A stretch of DNA of 42,419 nucleotides, taken from NCBI GenBank assembly GCA_005881575.1, contig VBCA01000026.1:1-42419 (forward strand). Reading direction: 5' to 3'. The stretch comes from Betaproteobacteria bacterium (GTDB lineage Bacteria; Pseudomonadota; Gammaproteobacteria; Burkholderiales; SG8-39). Below the pieces are notes generated by a model. That model had not been told where the DNA came from, made no database searches, and saw nothing but the letters and a program-made list of their open reading frames with translations. Made by a program: the position numbers and the translations under genes. Shown here in pieces: positions 8,436-16,528 of the stretch (positions are counted from its first letter, which is position 1; every line of letters begins with the position of its first letter).

Positions 8436-8452
8436 GTTCTTCCAAGCGGAAC
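8436..8452 (+). promoter_or_regulatory. 17-bp dyad operator candidate, site A
   Basis: The sequence is GTTCTTCCAAGCGGAAC, arms GTTC and GAAC around 9 bp, between the divergent SBP1 and VOC genes. Read in the direction of its gene it aligns with the dyads before the porin (27289-27305) and the permease (32938-32954): all keep GTTC at the left, a C at position 7 and GGAAC at the right. A downstream repressor site for the VOC gene is inferred. Confidence 0.5.
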
Positions 8453-8480
8453 AGGCAATTCACTGCGGGAGCCACACACC

Positions 8481-8954
8481 ATGACCGACACCGCCCACCC
8501 CATCCGCGTACGCAAGATAGGCCACGTCGGCCTCTACTGCCGCGACCTCGCGAAAATGGTCGATTTCTACACGCGCGTGCTCGGCTTCAAGGTCTCCGAC
8601 GTCAACGAAAAGGGGATGACGTTCCTGCGCTTCGGCGGCGACCACCACAGTTTCGTGCTGGCCCAGATGTCCGCCGAGGAGCAGAAAAAAGGCGCAGGTG
8701 CGACGCTCCTCCAGCAGATCGCGATGGAGGTCGCGAGCCTCGATGCGCTGAAGCGCATCCGCAAATACCTCCTCTCGCAGGGCGTGAACGTTCGCGGCAA
8801 GATCAAGCACGAAGGCCCGGGCAACGACTACACCTTCGACTTCGACGATCCGGAAGGGAACCGCCTGCAGTTCTTCAGCGACATGGACCGCATCGGCTGG
8901 GACGGAAAGAGCCGGCCGAAGGGAGAGTGGAAGCGCTTCGAGGTGGACGACTAG
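8481..8954 (+). CDS. VOC-superfamily protein (glyoxalase / extradiol dioxygenase fold)
   Basis: A 157-residue single-module VOC protein. IGHVGLYCRDLAKMVDFYTRVLGF opens the fold with the first metal-ligand His (HVGLYC), and GGDHHSFVLA holds the second. DDPEGNRLQFFSDMD is the closing strand, where many family members carry a Glu ligand; here that position appears to be Gln. A C-terminal tail IGWDGKSRPKGEW is characteristic of a catechol-2,3-dioxygenase-like subgroup. It is cytoplasmic and probably acts on a small aromatic or glutathione-linked intermediate, but a non-catalytic binding role is possible. It is divergent from SBP1, with a 17-bp dyad between them, so co-regulation with transport genes is plausible. 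Confidence 0.88.
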   Translation: MTDTAHPIRVRKIGHVGLYCRDLAKMVDFYTRVLGFKVSDVNEKGMTFLRFGGDHHSFVLAQMSAEEQKKGAGATLLQQIAMEVASLDALKRIRKYLLSQGVNVRGKIKHEGPGNDYTFDFDDPEGNRLQFFSDMDRIGWDGKSRPKGEWKRFEVDD

Positions 8955-8989
8955 CGCGTGATGGCTCAGATTGATGCCGTCCAGGTTCC

Positions 8990-9682
8990 CTAGTTGAGCC
9001 ACTTCTCGACGGTCTTCGAAGCGGGCGCGGGGCGGAAAAGAAGCCCGGTCGTCGAGACCCGCAGCTCGAGCTCCGCGGGCTCGTTCACCGGGACGAAGGC
9101 GGCCGAGCCGTATTCGGCGTCGAAGAACGGCGCAAGGAAAGCGTAGCGCTTGCGCAGATCGAACAGATCCAGGGGTTTCTGCTGGCCGAGCGGGTGCAGC
9201 GTGCGCGGGGCGGCGCGTTCCTGCTCGATCGCCCGAAACCTTCCCCCGACGCGGTCGAGCTCGTAGGCGGTGGAAAGGCCGAGCAGGTTCGCGAGCGCGT
9301 GCCACTTGAGGATGCGCGCGTCGACGTAGATCTCGTCCCCGGAGATCGGGTAGGTCGCCATCCGTCCGTCGGGAAAGCGCAGCGTGGCCGCGAACTGCTG
9401 CGGGCCGTAGGGACGCACCGCGATGCGCGCGGCGAGCTCCTCGCGCGCGAGCGAGCGGTAGCCCTGGATGCCCACGGTGATCGTGCCTTCGAGGATCCCG
9501 AGCGAGATGAGCAGAAGCCCGAGGAGCGTCCGCGACACGAAGCGCAAGGGGTGCAGGCCGAAGAGCGCGGTGAGGCCGGCGAGCACGAGGATCGCGCCGA
9601 GCGACAGTAGCACCGCCGCGCCGAGCAGCCACGGCAGGCTGGCCGAGTGCGCGAGGAACCCCAGTTCCGGTAGGTCGGGCAT
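8990..9682 (-). CDS. Conserved inner-membrane protein, function unknown
   Basis: A 230-residue protein with two N-terminal membrane segments (about residues 16-42 and 49-70), the second ending in LLISLGILEGTITVGIQGYRSL, followed by a roughly 150-residue soluble domain. The soluble part looks beta-rich and contains FPDGRMATYPISGDEIYVDARILKWHALANLLGLSTAYELDRVGGRF, which reads like a conserved block, but I cannot name the family. Topology suggests a periplasmic domain anchored by the hairpin. It lies 9 bp downstream of livF on the same strand and may be read through from the liv operon, although a link with amino-acid uptake is not otherwise supported. It is convergent with the VOC gene. Confidence 0.75.
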   Translation of the reverse strand: MPDLPELGFLAHSASLPWLLGAAVLLSLGAILVLAGLTALFGLHPLRFVSRTLLGLLLISLGILEGTITVGIQGYRSLAREELAARIAVRPYGPQQFAATLRFPDGRMATYPISGDEIYVDARILKWHALANLLGLSTAYELDRVGGRFRAIEQERAAPRTLHPLGQQKPLDLFDLRKRYAFLAPFFDAEYGSAAFVPVNEPAELELRVSTTGLLFRPAPASKTVEKWLN

Positions 9683-9691
9683 GGCCCGGAA

Positions 9692-10423
9692 TCATAACCC
9701 CATGTAGAGCTTGTGGATGAGCTCGTTGTTGGCGAGGTCCTCGCGCGAAGCGCCCTCGTACTCGATCCTGCCGTGCACGATCACGTAGCCGCGGTCGGCG
9801 ATGCGGATCGCCTGGTTGAAGTTCTGCTCCGCCATCAGGACCGTGAGGCCGTAGCCTTCCTTCAGCTCCCGGATCTTGTCGATCGTATGGATCACGAGGA
9901 TGGGCGCGAGGCCCACCGAGGGCTCGTCGACGAGGAGAATCTTCGGCGCGGTCATCAGCGCGCGGGCGAGCGTCAGCATCTGCTGCTCGCCGCCGCTCAT
10001 GCTGCCGGCGAGCTGCCCGCGCCGCTCGGCAAGGCGCGGGAAAGTCGCGAAGCAGAACTCGAGGTTCCTCGCGATCGCCGCGCGCGCGCTCCTGCGGTAG
10101 GCGCCGAGCAGGAGATTCTCCTCCACCGTGAGCCGCGGGAAAAGCCGCCGCCCCTCGGGCACGAGTGCGATGCCGAGGTCCACGATCTGCTCGGGCGCGC
10201 GACCTACGAGGTCGTGCTCGACGCCGTCGACGACCGCGCGGATGCGCCCTGAGCTCGGCGGCACGATGCCCATGATGCACTTCATGAGCGTGCTCTTGCC
10301 GTTGCCGTTGGTGCCGAGGAGGGTCACCGTCTCCCCGTCCTCCACCGCGAGCGAAATGCGGTCGAGCACCTGCACCGCGCCGTAGCCCGCGCAAAGGCCT
10401 TCGACGCGCAGGCTATTCCCCAA
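9692..10423 (-). CDS. livF: Branched-chain amino acid-type ABC transporter ATPase LivF
   Basis: A 243-residue ATPase. Walker A is GTNGNGKST, the signature is SGGEQQMLTLARALM, Walker B is ILLVDEPSVGLAP, and MAEQNFNQA follows as the switch region; these are LivF hallmarks. With LivG it drives import through LivH/LivM in the cytoplasmic membrane. The best start is TTG 10423, giving LGNSLRVEGLCAGYGAVQVL, which overlaps the end of livG by 11 bp; no ATG or GTG lies at a sensible place nearby. It is the last liv gene of the cluster. The substrate class (branched amino acids, amides, urea or aromatic acids) cannot be told from the ATPase. Confidence 0.95.
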   Translation of the reverse strand: MGNSLRVEGLCAGYGAVQVLDRISLAVEDGETVTLLGTNGNGKSTLMKCIMGIVPPSSGRIRAVVDGVEHDLVGRAPEQIVDLGIALVPEGRRLFPRLTVEENLLLGAYRRSARAAIARNLEFCFATFPRLAERRGQLAGSMSGGEQQMLTLARALMTAPKILLVDEPSVGLAPILVIHTIDKIRELKEGYGLTVLMAEQNFNQAIRIADRGYVIVHGRIEYEGASREDLANNELIHKLYMGL

Positions 10424-11147
10424 GGTAGGCTCTCACGACTTCGGCGTTGCCGACCACCGATTGCGGGTCGCCGTCGGCGATCTTGCGCCCGGCCACGAGC
10501 ACCGCGATGCGCTCGGAGAATTTCATCACCGCGCGCATCACGTGCTCGATCATGATGACCGCAACGCCCTGCTCCTTCAGACCGGAGAGGAGCGCGAGAA
10601 CGTCGTCGACTTCGGAGGCGGAGAGCCCGGCCATGGCCTCGTCGGAAATGAGCAGCTTGGGCTTGGCCGCCATGGCGCGCGCGAGCTCGAGCTTTCTCAT
10701 GTCCACCTGGGTGAGGCCGCCCGACATCGCGCGCGCCCGGCCGGCGAGACCGACCTGCCCGAGGATGCGCAGCGCCTCTTCGACGATCCGGCCGGGGGCG
10801 AGCCTCTCGTGCCTGCGCGCGGCGTAGAGGAGCGGCACGCACAGATTGTCGAGCACCGTCATGCTGGCGAAGGGCTTGGGGATCTGGAAGCTGCGCGCAA
10901 GCCCCATGCGGATGCGCCGGTGTGCGGCATGCCCGCAGATCTCCTCCCCCTCGAAGCGGATGCTGCCTTCCTCGTTCCTGAGCGTCCCGGCGATGCAGTT
11001 GACGAGCGTGCTCTTGCCCGAGCCGTTCGGGCCGATGAGGCCGACGCGCTCCCCGGGCCGCACGACGAAGTCGACGTTCTCGAGCGCGGTGAAGCCGCCG
11101 AACCTCTTCGTCACTCCCCTGACTTCGAGCAGCATGTCGGCCATCAT
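10413..11147 (-). CDS. livG: Branched-chain amino acid-type ABC transporter ATPase LivG
   Basis: A 244-residue ATPase starting MMADMLLEVRGVTKRFGGFTAL. Walker A is GPNGSGKST and Walker B is LLISDEAMAGLS, with the His switch in MIEHVMRAVM. The signature region reads MSGGLTQVDMRKLELARAMA, which differs from the common LivG form LSYGQQRRLEIARALA but is seen in importers of other ligands within this family. Either ATG 11147 or ATG 11144 could be used; the first gives a 4-bp ATGA overlap with livM and the second a one-base overlap, and both are read from the same GAAAGGGG ribosome site. It pairs with LivF. Confidence 0.95.
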   Translation of the reverse strand: MMADMLLEVRGVTKRFGGFTALENVDFVVRPGERVGLIGPNGSGKSTLVNCIAGTLRNEEGSIRFEGEEICGHAAHRRIRMGLARSFQIPKPFASMTVLDNLCVPLLYAARRHERLAPGRIVEEALRILGQVGLAGRARAMSGGLTQVDMRKLELARAMAAKPKLLISDEAMAGLSASEVDDVLALLSGLKEQGVAVIMIEHVMRAVMKFSERIAVLVAGRKIADGDPQSVVGNAEVVRAYLGE

Positions 11148-12091
11148 CGCCCCTTTCGCCGCCGCCAGGCATCCACCCAGCCCATGATGCCGTTCGGGGC
11201 GAGCGTGACGAAAAGCACCAGCAGCACGCCGACGATGAGCAGGTTCCAGGCCGACGAAACCGTCACCTGCACCAGCTGCTGCACGCTCCCGAGCAGCACC
11301 GCGCCGATGAGCGGCCCCATCCAGCTCATCATGCCGCCGATGAGCGGCATGGCGATGCTGTTCACCGCGTAGGAGAGGCTGAACGCCGAGCTCGGCTCGA
11401 TATACGAGAGGTAATAGGGAAAGGTGGTCCCCGCCATGCCCATCAGCGCGCAGCTCGCCATGGTCGAGAAGATCTTGAGCTTGAGCGTCGGCACGCCCGA
11501 GCACTCGGCCGCGAGCTCGTCGTCGCGGATCGCGGCGAGGCCGCGTCCGAGGGTCGATTTCTCGATTGCCCGCGCGACGACGAGCGCGAACGCCGCCATC
11601 ACCAGCTGCACCGCGTAGATCAGGTGGATGTAGCGCGGCAGGCCGAAGGGAATCTCGCGCGGCTGTATCACGTAGGCGCCGCGCGCGCCGCCGACGTAGT
11701 CCCAGTTCACGACGAAGATGTAGAGCACCACGGCGAGCGCGAGCGACGCGATCGCGAAGAAGACGCCGCGCAGCCGCAGCGTGAGATAGCCCAGGCCCAG
11801 CCCCGCGAGGCCCGCCACCAGAGTCCCGGCGACTATTCCCACCGCCAGCGGCGCCTTGAAAGCGTTGTACAGGAAGACCGTGGTATAGGCGCCGATCGCG
11901 AAGAACGCGGCCGAGCCGAAATTCACGTAGCCGGTATAGCCGCCGAGGATGTTCCACGCCGTGGCGAGGATCACGAAGAGCAGCACGGTGTACGCGGCTG
12001 AGAAGAAGTACTCGTTGGGGATGAGCTGGGTGACTGCGGCGAGCACGAGCGCCACGGCGATAGTGACCGCGGCGAAGATCTTGTTGCTCAT
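11144..12091 (-). CDS. livM: Branched-chain amino acid-type ABC transporter permease LivM
   Basis: A 315-residue polytopic membrane protein. WNILGGYTGYVNFGSAAFFAIGAY is the LivM hallmark, and AAIRDDELAAECSGVPTLKLKIF is the cytoplasmic loop that docks the ATPase. About eight to nine hydrophobic segments are visible, ending with APNGIMGWVDAWRRRKGR. It forms the translocation pore with LivH. It starts 7 bp after the livH stop, behind GGTAGGGGGCC, and its stop overlaps the livG start, so the operon is tightly coupled. Confidence 0.95.
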   Translation of the reverse strand: MSNKIFAAVTIAVALVLAAVTQLIPNEYFFSAAYTVLLFVILATAWNILGGYTGYVNFGSAAFFAIGAYTTVFLYNAFKAPLAVGIVAGTLVAGLAGLGLGYLTLRLRGVFFAIASLALAVVLYIFVVNWDYVGGARGAYVIQPREIPFGLPRYIHLIYAVQLVMAAFALVVARAIEKSTLGRGLAAIRDDELAAECSGVPTLKLKIFSTMASCALMGMAGTTFPYYLSYIEPSSAFSLSYAVNSIAMPLIGGMMSWMGPLIGAVLLGSVQQLVQVTVSSAWNLLIVGVLLVLFVTLAPNGIMGWVDAWRRRKGR

Positions 12092-12098
12092 CGGCCCC

Positions 12099-12974
12099 CT
12101 ACCTCCCCAGTATCCCGGAGGGCCTGAAGGCGAGCGTCGCGAGCAGCAAGCCGAAGGAGACGGCCGGCGCCCACGAAGGCCCGAAAAAAGTGGAAGTGAA
12201 GGACTCGGCGAGCCCCAGCACGAAGGCGCCGATCAGCGTGCCGAGAATCGAGCCCATGCCCCCCAGCACGCACACCGCGAACACCAGGCCGATGAATTCG
12301 CGCCCGATCGCCGGCTGCACCGGCTGGATCACGATTAGGAATGAGCCGGCGACGCCCGCAGTGGCGATCGAGAGGGCGAAGGCGAGCTCCTTGACGCGCA
12401 CGGGATTCACGCCCATCAGGCGCAGCGCAAGCTGGTCCTGCGCGACCGCGAGCACCGCCCGGCCAAAGAAGGTGCGCGTGAGAAAGAGCTGAACGCCGAT
12501 GACCATGACCATGGACACGAGGAAGGGCACGACCAAGCGCATCGGGAAGTCGACCTCGCCCGCCCGCCAGGTCACGTCGCCGTAGCGCGTGCTCACCATG
12601 CGGTAATCCACGCCGAAGACGAGGACGAGCGCGACCTCGGTGATGAACAGGATGCCGAAGAAGAACGCGAGGCCGCGCAGCGACTCCTGCCCGCGGCGCT
12701 CGAAACAGTAGTAATAGACCCGGTAGAGCGCCGCACCGAGCAGGAAAAACAGCGGAGACACCACCAGCGAGACGACGATCGGGTCAAATCCGAAGCGATC
12801 GTTGACGATGTACGCGATGTACGAGCCGAGGATGATGAACGCCGGGTGCGCAATGTTGACCACGTCGAGCATCCCGAACGAGATCGAAATGCCGACGCTC
12901 ATCGCGGCGTAGAACCCGCCGAGCAGCAGGCCGGCAATGACGGCGTTGGCGAGCAACGCCCACGACACTTCCAT
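12099..12974 (-). CDS. livH: Branched-chain amino acid-type ABC transporter permease LivH
   Basis: A 291-residue membrane permease. FGMLDVVNIAHPAFIILGSYIAY near residues 34-56 is the LivH signature, and AVAQDQLALRLMGVNPVRVKELAF is the ATPase-contact loop. FAVCVLGGMGSILGTLIGAFVLG and the end LAFRPSGILGR are also typical. It pairs with LivM. It follows the binding-protein gene after a 49-bp gap that contains a strong hairpin, so its transcript level may be lower than that of the binding protein. Confidence 0.95.
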   Translation of the reverse strand: MEVSWALLANAVIAGLLLGGFYAAMSVGISISFGMLDVVNIAHPAFIILGSYIAYIVNDRFGFDPIVVSLVVSPLFFLLGAALYRVYYYCFERRGQESLRGLAFFFGILFITEVALVLVFGVDYRMVSTRYGDVTWRAGEVDFPMRLVVPFLVSMVMVIGVQLFLTRTFFGRAVLAVAQDQLALRLMGVNPVRVKELAFALSIATAGVAGSFLIVIQPVQPAIGREFIGLVFAVCVLGGMGSILGTLIGAFVLGLAESFTSTFFGPSWAPAVSFGLLLATLAFRPSGILGR

Positions 12975-12986
12975 GCGTTTAAAACG

Positions 12987-13012
12987 GCGCCGGCGGGTTT
13001 CCCCGCCGGCGC
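12987..13012 (-). terminator. Intra-operon hairpin with T-tract between livK and livH
   Basis: Perfect 11-bp arms GCGCCGGCGGG and CCCGCCGGCGC enclose a 4-base loop. On the minus strand the hairpin is followed within two bases by TTTT (12981-12984). It sits between the binding-protein stop and the livH start, where it can act as a partial terminator and as a 3' stabiliser for the binding-protein message. Confidence 0.75.
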
Positions 13013-13023
13013 GCGATCAATGT

Positions 13024-14286
13024 CTACTTCTTATTCTCGTGATAAGGCGCCTTCAGGTCCCCGGTCCTGTATTCCTTGGGGGACAGCACGGTGAGGCGCC
13101 CGGGCTTCTTGAACTGCTCGACGTCGTTGCCGGTGATGCCGTGGTACTGCGTCATCATCACGCGCGGCGCGGCCCATTCGCCGTTCTTGGCGAATCCGAC
13201 TTTGCCGACATAGGTGTCGAACGTGTTCGTGTGGATGTACTCGGCGAGCTTCGCCTGGTCGAGTCCCTTGGTCGCCGTGATCGCCTGCTCGAGGACCTGC
13301 ATCATCGCGTAGGCGTAGGGCGGCAGGTAGAAGCCGAGCGGGTCGACTTTCTCCACGACCGCTCGGGCCTGGTACTTGGCGAGGAACTGTTCGAGGAAGG
13401 GGAACCTGCTGCCGACGTCGGGCACGTAGAATTCATAGTTCACGACGCCGTTCAGGAGCGGTCCGAGCTGCGTCTTCAGCGCAGCGAACTGCGGTCCCAC
13501 GAGGCCGCCGCCGAATATGCGCGTCTTCAGACCCACTTCGTTCGCGGCGCGCACCATGCCCGCCGAGTCCGGCGGATAGGAAGCGACGAAGACGACCTCG
13601 GGGTTGGCCGCCTGGATCGCGCGCACGATCGGCGAGTAGTCCACCGTGTTCGGCGGATAGGTCTTGTCGTAGACGATCTTGAGACCCGTCTTCTTCGCGT
13701 GCTCGCGCGCGCCTTCCAGCGCCATCGCCGGGTATTCCGCGTCCGCGCCCACCAGCGCGACGGTCTTCGGCTTGGGGTTCATGCTCATCGCCGCGTCGAA
13801 GAAGCCCTGCGACCAGCCGACCGCGGGGTTCGGACCCGCCGGCATGATCTGGAAGTAGCGGTCGTAGTTGAACTTGGAATTGACGTTCAGGCCGAACAGC
13901 GTCATGAAGGTGAGATTGCGCTGCATTACGATCGGCATCGCGGGCGCGATGACGTTGGTGCCGTAGCCCGACACCACGAGGTCGACCTTGTCCACGTCGA
14001 GGAGCTTGGTATAGATGCTCGGGACGGTGGCGGGGCTGGTCTGGTCGTCGTAGTAGACGAACTCGACCTTGCGCCCGAGGATCCCGCCCTTCGCGTTGAC
14101 GTCGTCGCGCCAGATCTCCATCGCGATCAGCGCCGCCTTGCCGTTGCCCGCGAGCGGCCCGGTGAGGCTCATGCCGAAGCCGATCTTGAGCGGCTGCTGC
14201 GCGAGCGCCGCGCCGGTCAGCGCGAGCCCGATGAACAGGGCGCCCGGCACGCGCCTTAAAGTGCTCAGAACACTATTACCTAGCAT
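13024..14286 (-). CDS. livK: Branched-chain amino acid-type ABC transporter binding protein (LivK-like)
   Basis: A 420-residue type I periplasmic binding protein. The leader ends at GAALAQ near residue 30, then QPLKIGFGMSLTGPLAGNGK opens the mature domain and DDVNAKGGILGRKVEFVYYDDQ is the family signature. YPPNTVDYSPIVRAIQAANPEVVF and the central hinge region follow in the expected order. A strong GAGGAGGG ribosome site precedes ATG 14286, and CATAAT (14316-14321, minus strand) is a possible -10 box. It leads the liv operon. Among such proteins the overall sequence is closer to those of aromatic-acid and amide importers than to the E. coli leucine protein, but the ligand is not assigned. Confidence 0.94.
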   Translation of the reverse strand: MLGNSVLSTLRRVPGALFIGLALTGAALAQQPLKIGFGMSLTGPLAGNGKAALIAMEIWRDDVNAKGGILGRKVEFVYYDDQTSPATVPSIYTKLLDVDKVDLVVSGYGTNVIAPAMPIVMQRNLTFMTLFGLNVNSKFNYDRYFQIMPAGPNPAVGWSQGFFDAAMSMNPKPKTVALVGADAEYPAMALEGAREHAKKTGLKIVYDKTYPPNTVDYSPIVRAIQAANPEVVFVASYPPDSAGMVRAANEVGLKTRIFGGGLVGPQFAALKTQLGPLLNGVVNYEFYVPDVGSRFPFLEQFLAKYQARAVVEKVDPLGFYLPPYAYAMMQVLEQAITATKGLDQAKLAEYIHTNTFDTYVGKVGFAKNGEWAAPRVMMTQYHGITGNDVEQFKKPGRLTVLSPKEYRTGDLKAPYHENKK

Positions 14287-14332
14287 GGTCCCTCCTCGGT
14301 TTAGCCTGCCCGGCGATTATGCCTGATAACAC

Positions 14333-14878
14333 CTACCACAGGCGCTCGCCGCGCTCGAGCTTGGCGAGCATCTCGATCTGGAATTCCCTCGGCCCGAAGC
14401 CGAAGCGCTCGCCCGAGCGCTCGTAGAAGAACGGGCGATCGGTCTTCAGGCTGAATTCGCGCATCCACGCGAGCAGCGGCTCGTCCGGGTCGCGCCCGGC
14501 CGAGCGCAGGATATAGGCGGTTTTCGCTCTCCATCGAACCGGAATGATCAGCACGCCCAGGCGGTCCGGTTTGAATTCCTCCGGAAAGGGGCTCTCTTCC
14601 TGCAGCCACCCGCAGACGAAGTTCCGGCACGGGTCGACCGGCCGGCGCTCGTAGATGGTGCAACAGCCCTCTCCCCGGAAGTGGCACGGCCGGCCCGGCT
14701 TCATCTCGTGGCCGAAGATCGTGCCCTTGACCCAGCCGTCGCAGCAGGCCGTGCAGCTGCCGCATTGCCGCGCTCCGTGCTCCACGGAGACCGGATTGAT
14801 CCGTACCACCGCGCCGCAGCACCTCTTGTATTTCTTTCCGCTGCCGCAAGGGCAAGGATCGTTTCTTCCGACGGGCAT
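14333..14878 (-). CDS. SEC-C motif plus YkgJ-type cysteine-cluster protein
   Basis: A 181-residue cytoplasmic protein with two metal-binding parts. Residues 5-21 ([17 protein letters not shown]) are a SEC-C zinc motif as found at the end of SecA. From about residue 38, [27 protein letters not shown] and [10 protein letters not shown] form the YkgJ/Fliw-like cysteine cluster that probably chelates zinc or iron. The SEC-C motif at the N-terminus followed by a YkgJ domain is an uncommon but recognisable arrangement. No catalytic role is known to me. It is divergent from an MFS transporter, sharing a 44-bp intergenic space with a 9-bp inverted repeat, and it is not obviously part of the liv operon (46 bp upstream of livK). 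Confidence 0.87.
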   Translation of the reverse strand: MPVGRNDPCPCGSGKKYKRCCGAVVRINPVSVEHGARQCGSCTACCDGWVKGTIFGHEMKPGRPCHFRGEGCCTIYERRPVDPCRNFVCGWLQEESPFPEEFKPDRLGVLIIPVRWRAKTAYILRSAGRDPDEPLLAWMREFSLKTDRPFFYERSGERFGFGPREFQIEMLAKLERGERLW

Positions 14879-14883
14879 GGGAG

Positions 14884-14915
14884 AAGTCTAGCGCATTCGA
14901 CAGCCTGCTAGACTT
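14884..14915. promoter_or_regulatory. Inverted repeat in the divergent promoter of the YkgJ and MFS genes
   Basis: Perfect 9-bp arms AAGTCTAGC (14884-14892) and GCTAGACTT (14907-14915) with a 14-bp spacer occupy most of the 44-bp space between two divergent starts. A regulator site acting on both genes is the simplest reading; an mRNA leader hairpin is an alternative. Confidence 0.45.
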
Positions 14916-14922
14916 GGCGCGC

Positions 14923-16125
14923 ATGTCGGTCTATTTCGTCATCCTCCTTTCGGTGCTTTCCAGCATCGCGCATCGCGGCAGCAAAGTGCTGGTGTCGCTG
15001 GACGCGCTGCAGCTCGGAGCGAATTCCTTCACGGTCGGCGTTCTCGCCGCCCTGTACTCGGTGTTCCCGCTGCTGCTCGCCGTGTACGCGGGCCGGGTCT
15101 CCGATCGCATCGGCGTGCGCTATCCGATCCTGTTCGGTTCGATGGGCATCACGGCGGGACTTTTCCTTCCGGCGCTGCACGAGGGGCTCGTGACCCTGAT
15201 CCTGTGTCCGGCGCTGATCGGGCTCGGCCATATCTTTTTCCACGTTTCGATCCATAACGCCATCGGATCGATCGGCGGCACGGCCGAGCGCACGAAGAAC
15301 TTCAGCACCTTCTCGCTCGGCCAGTCGATCGCGACCTTCATCGGCCCGTCGCTTGCCGGATTCTCGATCGACGCTATGGGCTTCCGGCCGGCGTTCCTCC
15401 TGCTCGCTTCGGTCTCGTCGACCGTGGCGCTGCTGGCGTTTCTGTTTGCGAAGAAGATCGTGCCGCCGCGCGCCGGGCGCGACGATGGAAACCGGGGACA
15501 GGGCGCGTTCGACCTGCTGAAGGGAGCGCCCTTGCGGCGCACGCTGATCATGAGCGGGGTGACGCTCACCGGCATCGAGCTGTTCTCGTTCTATCTGCCC
15601 ATCTACGGCCGATCCATCGGGCTCTCGGCTTCGGGAATCGGTCTGGTGCTCTCCAGCTACGCCGCGGCCGCCTTCGTCGTGCGGCTCCTCATGCAGGAGC
15701 TCGCGCGGCGCTTCACCGAAACGGGCGTGCTCACCGGCTCGCTTTTCATCGCCGCATCGACCTATGCCTTGTTCCCTTTGCTGTCGGGGGTTCCGATGCT
15801 GGTCGTGACCGCGTTCCTGCTCGGCCTGGGACTGGGCTCGGCGCAGCCGCTCACCATCATGCTGACCTACCACCACGCGCCGCCGGGGCGCTCGGGCGAA
15901 GCGCTCGGAATGAGACTGACGGTGAACAAGATCACCCAGATCTCGATTCCGCTCGTGTTCGGCGGCATCGGCGCCGTGTTCGGCCTGGCGCCGGTGTTCT
16001 GGGCCAACGCCGCCTTTCTCCTCGCCGGAGGAATCGTCTCGGTGAAGGATCTCAGAGAAGGCCGGGGATCCAGCGTTTCACGCGGGCGAGATACGCCCGA
16101 TAGGGATCCCCGAACAGAGCGCTGA
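14923..16125 (+). CDS. Major facilitator superfamily transporter
   Basis: A 400-residue membrane protein with about twelve hydrophobic segments and a central polar loop near residues 180-200. The loop between helices 2 and 3 reads GRVSDRIGVRYP, the MFS motif A (G-x-x-x-D-R-x-G-x-R). I start it at ATG 14923; TTG 14914 in frame would add MAR but has no better ribosome site. The last ~25 residues are charged and lie in DNA that also encodes the end of the convergent methyltransferase gene (74 bp shared). The direction and ligand of transport are unknown. It is divergent from the SEC-C/YkgJ gene. Confidence 0.9.
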   Translation: MSVYFVILLSVLSSIAHRGSKVLVSLDALQLGANSFTVGVLAALYSVFPLLLAVYAGRVSDRIGVRYPILFGSMGITAGLFLPALHEGLVTLILCPALIGLGHIFFHVSIHNAIGSIGGTAERTKNFSTFSLGQSIATFIGPSLAGFSIDAMGFRPAFLLLASVSSTVALLAFLFAKKIVPPRAGRDDGNRGQGAFDLLKGAPLRRTLIMSGVTLTGIELFSFYLPIYGRSIGLSASGIGLVLSSYAAAAFVVRLLMQELARRFTETGVLTGSLFIAASTYALFPLLSGVPMLVVTAFLLGLGLGSAQPLTIMLTYHHAPPGRSGEALGMRLTVNKITQISIPLVFGGIGAVFGLAPVFWANAAFLLAGGIVSVKDLREGRGSSVSRGRDTPDRDPRTER

Positions 16126-16528
16126 GGCGCGCCTCGTCGTCGCGCACGCGCCGGTCGAACCACGCGGCGTGGAACACGAGCACCGCCGCGGCGAGCCATG
16201 AGTCGAGCGCGAAAGCGAGCCCAGCGAGAAAAATCAGATGACCGAGGTACATCGGGTTGCGGCAGTAGCGATACGGTCCGCCGGTCACCAGGCGCTCCGG
16301 CGGAATCGAGAGGCCGGGCCCGCCCCCGCCTTCGCGCGAGCGATAGTTGCCGATGAGGCGGTACTGCAGGTATCCCCACGCGAGCAGGGGCAGCGCCCAG
16401 AGTTGAATTCGCGGCAGGCCCCGCTGGATCGCGGCCTCCGCCGCCAAGAGCACGATCGGCCAGAGAACGAAGCTGCGGTTCGAGGTGCTGGAGAGCCACC
16501 TCGCCGCAGCACGACGGGCCCCGCTCAC
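16052..16528 (-). CDS. ICMT-like integral-membrane methyltransferase
   Basis: A 158-residue membrane protein of the isoprenylcysteine carboxyl methyltransferase/PEMT-like family. The cofactor-binding signature is clear: LVTGGPYRYCRNPMYLGHLIFLAGLA, then DEARLSALFGDPYRAYLARVKRWIPG. Three to four membrane helices precede and surround it. I start it at GTG 16528, whose GTGA overlaps the stop of the MFS gene upstream; an open frame further upstream runs through that gene. In bacteria such proteins methylate unknown small molecules or lipids. It is the last gene of the long minus-strand cluster, and its 3' end overlaps the convergent MFS gene by 74 bp. Confidence 0.87.
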   Translation of the reverse strand: MSGARRAAARWLSSTSNRSFVLWPIVLLAAEAAIQRGLPRIQLWALPLLAWGYLQYRLIGNYRSREGGGGPGLSIPPERLVTGGPYRYCRNPMYLGHLIFLAGLAFALDSWLAAAVLVFHAAWFDRRVRDDEARLSALFGDPYRAYLARVKRWIPGLL

